Positions 14,083 to 21,174 of a DNA stretch of 25,829 bases are shown here, piece by piece. Position 1 is the first letter of the stretch, and each line of letters opens with the position of its first letter. This stretch comes from Verrucomicrobiota bacterium (GTDB lineage: Bacteria > Verrucomicrobiota > Verrucomicrobiia > Limisphaerales > JAEYXS01): assembly GCA_023431185.1 (NCBI GenBank), contig JAEYXS010000081.1, positions 1 to 25,829 of the forward strand, read 5' to 3'. Made by a program: the position numbers and the translations under genes. The notes below the pieces were generated by a model. The model saw only the letters and a list, made by a program, of their open reading frames with translations. It did not search any database and was not told the DNA's origin.

Positions 14083-16461
14083 TCACTTGCCGGTCTTTAA
14101 GGCTTCGATCAACTCCCGTGCCGCCCCATAGCCGGGAGCGATGTTCAAGGCCCTTTGCGCCGCCCCTTTTGCATCCTCGGTGCGCCCTTGTCGCGCCAGG
14201 ATCGTCGCCAGTGCATACGGGATCTCCGCATCATTCGCGCCCGCCGCCTCACCGCGCAGCAAGGCTTCTATCGCCCGATCGATCTGGCCCGCCTGATTGC
14301 GCGCCAGTCCCAGATTATACCAGGCCCGGGCGTGCCGCGGATTCAGCCGGGTCGTGTCTTCCAATGACCTCATGGCTTCCTGCAAATGGCCTGCCTCATT
14401 CAGGGCCAGCGCCAGACGGTAGTGATAATCCGCATTCTGCGGCTCCAACAACACGGCCTCGCGCATCTGCTTCACGGCTTCCGCCGGCTTGCCCGCCATG
14501 CTCAGAACAGTGGCGAACTCCTGCCGCATGGCCGCCGATCGCGAATCCCAAGTGACCGCTTTCTGGAAATACGGGATGGCCGCATGGATATCTCGCCGCG
14601 CGATCTCATACGTGCCCTTTTGCATCTGCCCCATCGGCTGGTCGGCGTTGTAAGCCAGGGTATGCGCCAACTCCCTACCCGGGAGGGAAGCCGCATCCAA
14701 TGAAGCGATCAACGCCCATGAAGCAGTGTACCGCACACTGCGCACCGGATCGCCCACTGAGCCGCGCAAGATACGGCGCGCACTTTCACCCGCCCCGGTC
14801 TGGCTGGCGACCGCGCCCAAGGATTGCGCCGCATTGGCCCGGGCTATGGGGTCTGGATGCTTCAACAGTCCGCCCAGCGCCGCCTCCACCGGCGGTTCAT
14901 TCGCCCAACGTTCCAAAAAATTGGCGGCCACGCCTTTCCAAAAGCCCGGATTGTCCGCCTGCAAGAATTGCAACAACTGGTCTCGCGCAGAATCCTCGCC
15001 ACGCCTGGCCGAGGCCATCAGGCGTGCGCGCTGACGTGTGGGACGTTCCATCTTGGGTCCATACCACTTCTCCACCGCCGCGATGGACCAGTCCGTATCC
15101 TTGTCCGTGTGGCAGCGGTTGCAGGCATTGGGAATGCCCAGCTCTTTGGTGAGCAAAGGATCGGGTATGGTGAAGCCGTGGTCATGGCGCACATGCCGCT
15201 GCATGTAAGTGGTCTGCGGCATGTGGCAGTTCACACACTGGCTGCCTGTGCTTCCCGCCTGGTGAAACGTATGCTTCGCCAGATCGATCACCGGACTGTT
15301 CGGATGGCTGCCATCATGGCAACGCAGACAGAGCTGATTGCCGGGCAGCACCGTCTTCGCCGAGTGCGGCTCATGGCAATCCACACAGCGGACGCCAGCA
15401 GCATGCATCTTGCTGCCCATGAAAGCTGTGAATTCATAATCCTCATCCCGTACCTGGCCATCCGGGTAAAACAGATCCGTCTCATCGGGGATGCTGAGGA
15501 GGTGGTGATCGAAGTAATTGTCCCCGGGCTTGAAGTCTCCCGTCAGCTCCATGCGTCGCGAGTGGCACTGGGCGCATGTGTGAAACATCTGCTCCCGCGA
15601 AACTGGCCTGATCGTCGGGTCATCCTGACCGGTAAACGGCTTCAGCTTGCGCCATTCCACATGCGCCTTCATCGGGCCATGGCAGGCCTCGCAACTGACC
15701 GTGCGCTCGGCCATGGCGGTGCGGTAAGTATCCGTGGCTTCATCGTAATTCTTGCGCGCCCGGGTGTTGTGACAGTTCGCGCACATGTTGTTCCAATTCA
15801 TGCCGCGTCCCGTCCAGTGTCCCCAGTCGCCGGGCTGACGATCCTCTTCGCCATACACATTGAACCACTCTTTCCGGTGCGGATCATAAGCGGCCTCCAA
15901 TGTTTGCAGGCGACCACCGGCAGTCTCGACGAGATACTGCCGCAAGGGGTCGTGCCCGATCACCCGGGCGACGCGATACGCCTCGCGTTTGCCGCCAAAG
16001 CCCTTCGTGACCACCTCGTAATGTCCTTTGGCAGCGCGGACTTCCGTGGTCTGTGCGCCATGCTGGAAAGTCTTGGAGGGCTCAAAAGCAGTCTGCTCCA
16101 GCTCCGCCGATGGCGGACGTTCCGCCAGGCCATGATGCGAGTTTTCCCAGGCGCGAAAATCCGCCACATGACAATCCCGGCAGCTCGAGGAACCGGCATA
16201 CTCCGCGAACACCTTGGTTTCATCCTCCCATTGAATGCCGCTCTTCACCGTTCCCGATGGAGTAGTGTCAGATGACGAAACCGGAGCGGAAACGGCATCC
16301 GAGTCTGGTTTTCGATTTTTGGATCTGATGAAGAGCCAACCGCCCGCGACCAAGACCATGACTAGCACCACAACCACATACCTGACGGGCCGGACACCTG
16401 AAGCCGGAGCTGCCGGTGAGTTCACCTTGGCTGCTTTCGGCTTCTTTTTCCGGACGGACAT
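14083..16461 (-). CDS. Octaheme c-type cytochrome with HEAT-like and TPR repeats
   Basis: A 792-residue protein with a Lys/Arg-rich cytoplasmic start, one transmembrane helix (about 27-46) and a large periplasmic part. Eight CxxCH heme sites occur at residues 94, 227, 257, 296, 359, 378, 409 and 447. Their spacing resembles cytochrome c554 / doubled-CXXCH multiheme proteins. Residues about 480-600 look like HEAT-type helical repeats (RANAAQSLGAVASQ) and about 630-790 hold at least four TPRs (HYRLALALNEAGHLQEA, AWYNLGLARNQAGQIDRA). I infer an inner-membrane-anchored electron-transfer or nitrogen/sulfur-oxide-handling protein that docks a partner through its TPRs; the redox reaction is unknown. 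Homologues with this heme-then-TPR order are found in PVC bacteria and other phyla. The ATG at 16461 gives a normal membrane anchor. Confidence 0.9.
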   Translation of the reverse strand: MSVRKKKPKAAKVNSPAAPASGVRPVRYVVVVLVMVLVAGGWLFIRSKNRKPDSDAVSAPVSSSDTTPSGTVKSGIQWEDETKVFAEYAGSSSCRDCHVADFRAWENSHHGLAERPPSAELEQTAFEPSKTFQHGAQTTEVRAAKGHYEVVTKGFGGKREAYRVARVIGHDPLRQYLVETAGGRLQTLEAAYDPHRKEWFNVYGEEDRQPGDWGHWTGRGMNWNNMCANCHNTRARKNYDEATDTYRTAMAERTVSCEACHGPMKAHVEWRKLKPFTGQDDPTIRPVSREQMFHTCAQCHSRRMELTGDFKPGDNYFDHHLLSIPDETDLFYPDGQVRDEDYEFTAFMGSKMHAAGVRCVDCHEPHSAKTVLPGNQLCLRCHDGSHPNSPVIDLAKHTFHQAGSTGSQCVNCHMPQTTYMQRHVRHDHGFTIPDPLLTKELGIPNACNRCHTDKDTDWSIAAVEKWYGPKMERPTRQRARLMASARRGEDSARDQLLQFLQADNPGFWKGVAANFLERWANEPPVEAALGGLLKHPDPIARANAAQSLGAVASQTGAGESARRILRGSVGDPVRSVRYTASWALIASLDAASLPGRELAHTLAYNADQPMGQMQKGTYEIARRDIHAAIPYFQKAVTWDSRSAAMRQEFATVLSMAGKPAEAVKQMREAVLLEPQNADYHYRLALALNEAGHLQEAMRSLEDTTRLNPRHARAWYNLGLARNQAGQIDRAIEALLRGEAAGANDAEIPYALATILARQGRTEDAKGAAQRALNIAPGYGAARELIEALKTGK

Positions 16462-16564
16462 GCGGGCAGTCTAGGAGGTCATTGGCCGGGAAGGCAAAAC
16501 TGTTTCCCTGACGATTCTTGTAGTCACACCAGCAAAAGCGGGTGCGATTTCCATCCATGATACC

Positions 16565-16918
16565 TCAGGGAACTGGCGGCTCCGCCAGAAATGTTTCCAC
16601 ACCACCCTGGATCAACTCCACCAACTCCGCGTCCATGAACTCATAATCATCTGGAATCTCCAGCGATTCGATGCGCGGGAGCTGATCTAGTTCGGCAAAG
16701 GTCTCGATGATCCGCGCCTTGTGCTTGCGTTCCATCACCAGCACCACATCCGCCCAAGCCAAATCCTTTGCACTGATCTGATGCTTGCTCTTCTCGCTGA
16801 CTCCTGCAGAGCGCACCTCTACCCGCGGATCATTGCGATAAATCGCCTCAGCCGTCGGACTGCGCCGCAGATTCTTCCCGCAAACAAAGAGGATACAAAT
16901 CTTTTTCAGGCCGTTCAG
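16565..16918 (-). CDS. Low-molecular-weight protein tyrosine phosphatase-like protein, CTG start
   Basis: A small (117-residue) enzyme of the low-molecular-weight phosphotyrosine phosphatase fold. The P-loop FVCGKNLRRSPTAE shows the C-X5-R-S signature (Cys13, Arg19, Ser20) and PDDYEF at 89-94 carries the late catalytic Asp. It is shorter than the usual 140-160 residues, as in a compact branch of the family. No ATG, GTG or TTG lies between the in-frame stop at 16931-16933 and the P-loop; the first GTG (16816) would remove the active site. The CTG at 16918 overlaps the toxin stop as CTGA, the geometry of a coupled start, so I chose it; CTG at 16909 is the alternative. It is the third gene of an overlapping operon with antitoxin and toxin. 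Substrate unknown. Confidence 0.75.
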   Translation of the reverse strand: MNGLKKICILFVCGKNLRRSPTAEAIYRNDPRVEVRSAGVSEKSKHQISAKDLAWADVVLVMERKHKARIIETFAELDQLPRIESLEIPDDYEFMDAELVELIQGGVETFLAEPPVP

Positions 16919-17223
16919 TGATAAGTTTGCTTACGTGATTCCACCAGTCGTTTCAAATCACGTTTCCCATGCAAAAGCGCCAATACAACCACTGTGTCAT
17001 CCTCTACAAAGTAAAACAGTCCATAGGAAAACCGCTTCAAATTGACCCGTCGGATATCTTCCCAGCGACACGCATAAATCAGAGGATCTCGTTTGATACT
17101 ACCCAACACCACCCGGAAAGCAGCCGCAAACTCAAAGCCCAAACCATAGGACTGGTCTTGATGCCAGCCAAATGCCTCCTCGAAATCCGTCTTAACCTCT
17201 TGATGTCTTCTTATCGTATGCAA
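16915..17223 (-). CDS. RelE/ParE-family toxin
   Basis: A 102-residue protein of the RelE/ParE toxin superfamily. The C-terminal half carries the family pattern IRRVNLKRFSYGLFYFVEDDTVVVLALLHGKRD, with the strand-rich core and the final HGKRD typical of ParE-like members; the N-terminal helices (VKTDFEEAFGWHQDQSYGLG) fit as well. ParE types act on gyrase and RelE types cut mRNA on the ribosome; which applies here is undecided. The start is TTG at 17223, backed by a strong AGGGAGG six bases upstream inside the antitoxin gene. The two genes overlap by 32 bases with the antitoxin first, and the stop TGA overlaps the CTG of the phosphatase gene. Confidence 0.87.
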   Translation of the reverse strand: MHTIRRHQEVKTDFEEAFGWHQDQSYGLGFEFAAAFRVVLGSIKRDPLIYACRWEDIRRVNLKRFSYGLFYFVEDDTVVVLALLHGKRDLKRLVESRKQTYH

Positions 17224-17467
17224 CCGCCGCCTCCCTGACCATCAGGTCGAAGTCTTCCGCTTCAAATCTCGGAAATGCTGAAGGGTTTTCCCGATACTCA
17301 TTGCGACGGCGGTTCAACAGGGACTTCTGATCCTCATTTAACTGCCATTCATCAGCCTGACTTTCGGCTAAAAGAATACCGCTGTTCACCTCCCACCACT
17401 GCGCAAAAACCGTCAACTCTTGCGGGGTGAGATGACTTACTTTATTCGCGATTTCTTTCGCCGTCAT
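17192..17467 (-). CDS. Addiction-module antitoxin
   Basis: A 91-residue protein placed directly before a RelE/ParE toxin and overlapping it. The segment DEWQLNEDQKSLLNRRRNEYRENPSAFPRFEAEDF matches the putative addiction-module component family, in which a helix with RR/NEY-like residues precedes the toxin-binding tail. The N-terminal part (KEIANKVSHLTPQELTVFAQWW) is helical. Its expected role is to bind and neutralise the toxin and probably to repress its own promoter. The ATG at 17467 is the only good start; no Shine-Dalgarno is visible. An inverted repeat lies directly upstream (17470-17508). Confidence 0.78.
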   Translation of the reverse strand: MTAKEIANKVSHLTPQELTVFAQWWEVNSGILLAESQADEWQLNEDQKSLLNRRRNEYRENPSAFPRFEAEDFDLMVREAAVAYDKKTSRG

Positions 17468-17469
17468 GA

Positions 17470-17508
17470 TTGTATTTTACTGTATCGCTCATTTGCGCGC
17501 GAATACAA
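17470..17508 (-). promoter_or_regulatory. Candidate operator/promoter of the toxin-antitoxin operon
   Basis: Inverted repeat TTGTATT (17470-17476) / AATACAA (17502-17508), separated by 25 bases that include GCGCGC. On the minus strand TTGTAT could be a -35 box and TACAGT, 18 bases later, a weak -10 box. Position directly before the antitoxin start suits autoregulation; unproven. Confidence 0.35.
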
Positions 17509-17516
17509 AATATCAC

Positions 17517-18674
17517 TCAAGTGATATGCGCCCCCTGCGTCTCCACATACACCGCATAGACGGAGGTGCTCGCCGTCATGAAGAGGCGGTTCCGCTTCTT
17601 GCCGCCGAAGCACAGGTTGGAGCAGATCTCCGGCAGACGAATCTGGCCGATGCGCACGCCATCCGGGGCGAAGACATGAACACCGTCATAACCCGCTCCC
17701 ACCCAACCCGCCGAGGCCCATACATTGCCATCCACATCACACCGGATGCCGTCAGCCCCGCCAGAAACCAGACTATGATCAACTGAACCAGCCACTTTGG
17801 GCACCGAACGCTGTTTCTCTGCTTCTTCTGCAGTAGCAATCCTAACTCCGAACATTCGCACAGCCATACTCGCAAACTCCTTCCCGCCCTTCAGCTTTGT
17901 CTGGTCTGCGATATCCCACACTTTGATGTTTTTTGGCGCACCCGTATCGGCCACATACAGTTTCTTGTAATCCGGCGAGAAGCAGAGGCCGTTGGGCTTC
18001 GCCACTTCATCCGTCACCAGAGCTACTTTCTTCGTCTTGGGGTCGATGCGATACACCGCCTCTTTCAACTCCAGTTTCCCCTTGTTCCCCTCATAATTCA
18101 TCATGCTGCCGTAGCCGGGATCCGTGAACCAGATGCCGCCATCCGGGTGCACCACCACATCGTTCGGCGCGTTGAACGGTTTGCCGTTGTAATTTTCCGC
18201 GAGCACCGTCACCGAGCCATCGTGTTCATAGCGCACTACCTTGCGCGTCCCATGCTGGCAGGAGACCTGACGTCCCTCGAAATCGAACGTGTTGCCATTG
18301 CTGTTACCCGCCGGATTGCGGAACACCGTGGTCCGTCCGTCATCTTCGATCCAGCGGTGCTGGACGTCATTAGGGATATCGCTCCAGAGGAGGTATTTTC
18401 CCACCGCATTCCATGCCGGCCCTTCGGCCCAGAGCATTTCCGGGCTGTGGTAGATGCGCTGGATGGGCGTGTTGCCCAGCTTGTATTTGCCGAAGCGCGG
18501 GTCGAGCGTGATGATGTCCGGGTCCGGATAACGGGTCGGAATGACACCGGTCCAATCGCGGGCAACCTGGCCGTACGCAGAGGCTGCTGCCCCGGTCATC
18601 AGAGTCCCCGCCGCAGCAAGAAAAGAGCGGCGGTTCATGGAATTGAAATCAGCAGAATGATTCGGTGCGCTCAT
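17517..18674 (-). CDS. SMP-30/gluconolactonase-like propeller protein, Tat-exported
   Basis: A 385-residue six-bladed propeller protein of the SMP-30/gluconolactonase/LRE group. These are metal-dependent lactonases that open sugar lactones. A twin-arginine signal (NRRSFLAAAGTLMTGAAASA, Arg15-Arg16) sends it to the periplasm. Candidate metal/substrate residues are Glu84 (AEGPAW), Asn in NAPNDVVVHPDGGIWFTDPGYG, Asn in KPNGLCFSPD and Asp in GADGIRCDVDGNVW. A stretch of about 35 residues before that last motif (RIATAEEAEKQRSVPKVAG) looks like an added loop. The ATG at 18674 was kept; 18638 would start just ahead of the arginines and is possible. A lactonase would fit a sugar-oxidation route with the nearby dehydrogenase, but the pairing is inference. 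Confidence 0.87.
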   Translation of the reverse strand: MSAPNHSADFNSMNRRSFLAAAGTLMTGAAASAYGQVARDWTGVIPTRYPDPDIITLDPRFGKYKLGNTPIQRIYHSPEMLWAEGPAWNAVGKYLLWSDIPNDVQHRWIEDDGRTTVFRNPAGNSNGNTFDFEGRQVSCQHGTRKVVRYEHDGSVTVLAENYNGKPFNAPNDVVVHPDGGIWFTDPGYGSMMNYEGNKGKLELKEAVYRIDPKTKKVALVTDEVAKPNGLCFSPDYKKLYVADTGAPKNIKVWDIADQTKLKGGKEFASMAVRMFGVRIATAEEAEKQRSVPKVAGSVDHSLVSGGADGIRCDVDGNVWASAGWVGAGYDGVHVFAPDGVRIGQIRLPEICSNLCFGGKKRNRLFMTASTSVYAVYVETQGAHIT

Positions 18675-18755
18675 GGCTTATGGATTCGTTTGGATGCCCG
18701 AAGCGTGGGCTTTACCCCCGGTAAATTCAAGGAAAAGCACCGGGCCATCCGTGCC

Positions 18756-20960
18756 TCAGGCAGATTGGGTGGCAGGCTTGGGCAGGGAGAAATAGAACGT
18801 CGCCCCCTCATTCAGCTTGGCATCCACCCAGATACGGCCTCCATGCCGCATGATGATGCGCTGGACGATAGCCAGGCCGATACCCGTGCCCTCGAATTCA
18901 TTGGCGCGGTGCAAGCGCTGGAATACACCGAAGAGTTTCTGCACATACTGCATGTCGAAACCCACACCGTTATCCTTCACATAGAAAACCGTCTCTTCGC
19001 CCGTTTCTTTCATACACCCGATCTCGATCTCTGCCGGGTCGCGTGGGCGGGTATATTTCACGGCATTGGAGAGCAGGTTCACCCACACCTGACGAAACAT
19101 CGCCGCATCCCCTTCCATCTCCGGCAGGTTGCCCTGTTTCCAGATCACTTTGCGCCCGGTGGCCTCCTCCTCAAGCTTGCTGCGGACCTCTTTGACCATC
19201 TCCGCAAAGTTCATCTGCTGGCGTTTCATCCCCGTCCGGCTCATCTTGGAAAAGGCGAGAAGATCATCGATCAACTGGCCCATCTGCCGAGTCGAGGTGG
19301 AAAGCACATCCAGATAACCCAGGCACTCGGCGTTCAGCGCCGGTCCCGCGTCCTCTTTGAGCATCTCCACATAGCCGTTGATATGGCGCAACGGCGCGCG
19401 GAGATCATGCGATACGGAGTAGCTGAACGCCTCCAATTCCTTGTTCGCCGCTTCGAGCTGCGCGGTGCGCTCAATCACCCGCTGCTCCAGCTCGGCATGC
19501 AACCGGCGGTTTTCCGCCTCGGCCCGCACCCGGTCCGTAATGTCCAGCAACGTCCCGATGATGGCCGGCCGCCCGTCATACTCGGTCCGGGCCCCATGCA
19601 CTTCGGCCTGCACGATCTCTCCATCCTTCCGCTGCATCGCCAGCATGTAATGCGCACTGCGAATGACGCCTTCCAACCGTTTCTTGATATTGCCGCTGAC
19701 CTTTTCCCGTGATTCCGGTGCGATGAAATGCAGCACGGGCTGCTCCAACATCTCCTGAACGGTGTAGCCAGCTATCTCTGCCAGCTTCGGATTCACATAT
19801 ACGAACCGGTCGCCCTCGATCACATAGATGCCCACCAAGGATTGCTCCACCAAAATGCGGAACTTGCTCTCCGCCTGCTTCAGTTCATCCCGGCGCCGTT
19901 GCAGCGTCTCCGCCATCTCATCGAACGACGCCGCCAACTGGCTCAATTGATCGGGTCCCGCCGGCAAACCACTCCGGGCACCGAGATCGCCTTGGGTGAT
20001 CTGTTTGGAAGCCCGCTCCAGCGCATTCACTGGTTGCAGGATGAATTGCCGCGCGTAACGCCGCGCCGCCCAGAGCGCCAGCACGAAGACCAGGCTGATG
20101 AGAAACAGATTCCGGAGGAGAATCTGGTTCGCCGCTGCGTAAGCGATCTCTTTCGGAATGCCCACCACCACATAGGTTCCCTCGGCGCTGCCCGCGCCCG
20201 CGGGAGCGAAAGCATAGAGCGTGCGTTTGCCTTCGGCATTTTTGCGCTCCAAAGTTCCCCGACCCTGTTCACGCATGGCCTCCAGCTCGGCGATCTCCAA
20301 GCCATAACTCGCCCCCAGTTTCGCCGGTGTCGGGCTTCCCGCCAGCACCCGCCCCTGGCGGTCCAGCACGACCAGATTCGCCTCCGGCGGCAGCACCACC
20401 CGGCTGACCCCGCGTTTGAGCGCATCCAGATTCAAGGTGGCCACCAGCATCCGCACCACATTCCCCTCGGCATCCTCCAGCGGATAACCGAAATTGAGGC
20501 AGGGTCGTCCCGTTTCCGGTTCCAGTTGGTAATCTCCCACCGCAAACCGGCGCGTCTTCAACACCTGTTGAAAGAAAGCCTGATCCGCCAGATTGACTTC
20601 GTTTTGATAAGGAATGCCCGAGGCATACAGCGTTCCATTCGTCTCCAGCAGTCCGTAATTCAAGTAATAAGGATACAGCTTGATCAGGTTCGTGAAGTGC
20701 ATGCTGTAGATCACGCGGTTGGTTCCGCGATATTGCGGCAACTGCGACAGCGAGGCCTGAAGATGCCGGATACCCTCAATGAGCGCCTCCTGGCCCACCG
20801 CGCCCAACTCCGCCGCCTGCACCGCGTCCTGCTTGACCTGCGACACCCCCAAGTTGCGTTTCTCGAAGTCCGCATAGAAGACCAGCGCCAGCGCCGGCAC
20901 CACCGGTAACAAGACCAGCAGCAACAGCTTGGCATCCAGTTTTTGCAGGAACGAACTCAT
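18756..20960 (-). CDS. Membrane sensor histidine kinase (Cache-like, HAMP, PAS, HisKA, HATPase)
   Basis: A 734-residue hybrid-free sensor kinase. It has an N-terminal helix (about 12-30), a periplasmic Cache-like sensor region (about 32-275, with LYASGIPYQNEVNLADQAFFQ and RPCLNFGYPLED), a second helix (about 281-299), HAMP (about 300-355), PAS (about 365-480), a coiled segment, HisKA with His518 in SVSHDLRAPLRHI, and an ATPase domain with N632 (NLLSNAVKYT), DNGVGFD and GTGIGLAIV. It should autophosphorylate on His518 in response to a periplasmic ligand. The kinase core is of the phytochrome-like (Cph1) branch. No response regulator is adjacent, so its partner is elsewhere. The ATG at 20960 is preferred to the GTG at 20963. 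Confidence 0.93.
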   Translation of the reverse strand: MSSFLQKLDAKLLLLVLLPVVPALALVFYADFEKRNLGVSQVKQDAVQAAELGAVGQEALIEGIRHLQASLSQLPQYRGTNRVIYSMHFTNLIKLYPYYLNYGLLETNGTLYASGIPYQNEVNLADQAFFQQVLKTRRFAVGDYQLEPETGRPCLNFGYPLEDAEGNVVRMLVATLNLDALKRGVSRVVLPPEANLVVLDRQGRVLAGSPTPAKLGASYGLEIAELEAMREQGRGTLERKNAEGKRTLYAFAPAGAGSAEGTYVVVGIPKEIAYAAANQILLRNLFLISLVFVLALWAARRYARQFILQPVNALERASKQITQGDLGARSGLPAGPDQLSQLAASFDEMAETLQRRRDELKQAESKFRILVEQSLVGIYVIEGDRFVYVNPKLAEIAGYTVQEMLEQPVLHFIAPESREKVSGNIKKRLEGVIRSAHYMLAMQRKDGEIVQAEVHGARTEYDGRPAIIGTLLDITDRVRAEAENRRLHAELEQRVIERTAQLEAANKELEAFSYSVSHDLRAPLRHINGYVEMLKEDAGPALNAECLGYLDVLSTSTRQMGQLIDDLLAFSKMSRTGMKRQQMNFAEMVKEVRSKLEEEATGRKVIWKQGNLPEMEGDAAMFRQVWVNLLSNAVKYTRPRDPAEIEIGCMKETGEETVFYVKDNGVGFDMQYVQKLFGVFQRLHRANEFEGTGIGLAIVQRIIMRHGGRIWVDAKLNEGATFYFSLPKPATQSA

Positions 20961-21133
20961 CACGACATGCCTAGTGCCTCAATCAAAGGGCGATTCTGCC
21001 GGGTGTGTGAACGCAATGGAACCGCCCCATCCTTGAGATATGGCAACCATACCGCATCATGACCATAAAGAAACTCTTTTCCACTGCCCGTCAAAAACTT
21101 CACGTTCAGTCCTCAAAGCTTGATGCCTCCCAC

Positions 21134-21168
21134 AAAAAAAACCGCCGTAATCTTTCGATTACGGCGGT
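21134..21168 (-). terminator. Rho-independent terminator
   Basis: Perfect 12-base stem ACCGCCGTAATC (21141-21152) / GATTACGGCGGT (21157-21168). Read on the minus strand it has a GAAA loop and is followed by eight T residues. It lies six bases after the stop of the 21175-24075 gene. Confidence 0.93.
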
Positions 21169-21174
21169 CTGTTT

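Noticed and set aside
16565..16816. Phosphatase gene starting at the GTG at 16816
   Set aside because: That start removes the C-X5-R-S active-site loop, which is plainly encoded in frame just upstream.
18147..19712. Open frame of 521 codons on the plus strand
   Set aside because: Antisense to both the SMP-30-like and histidine kinase genes and spans their intergenic gap; no recognisable features.
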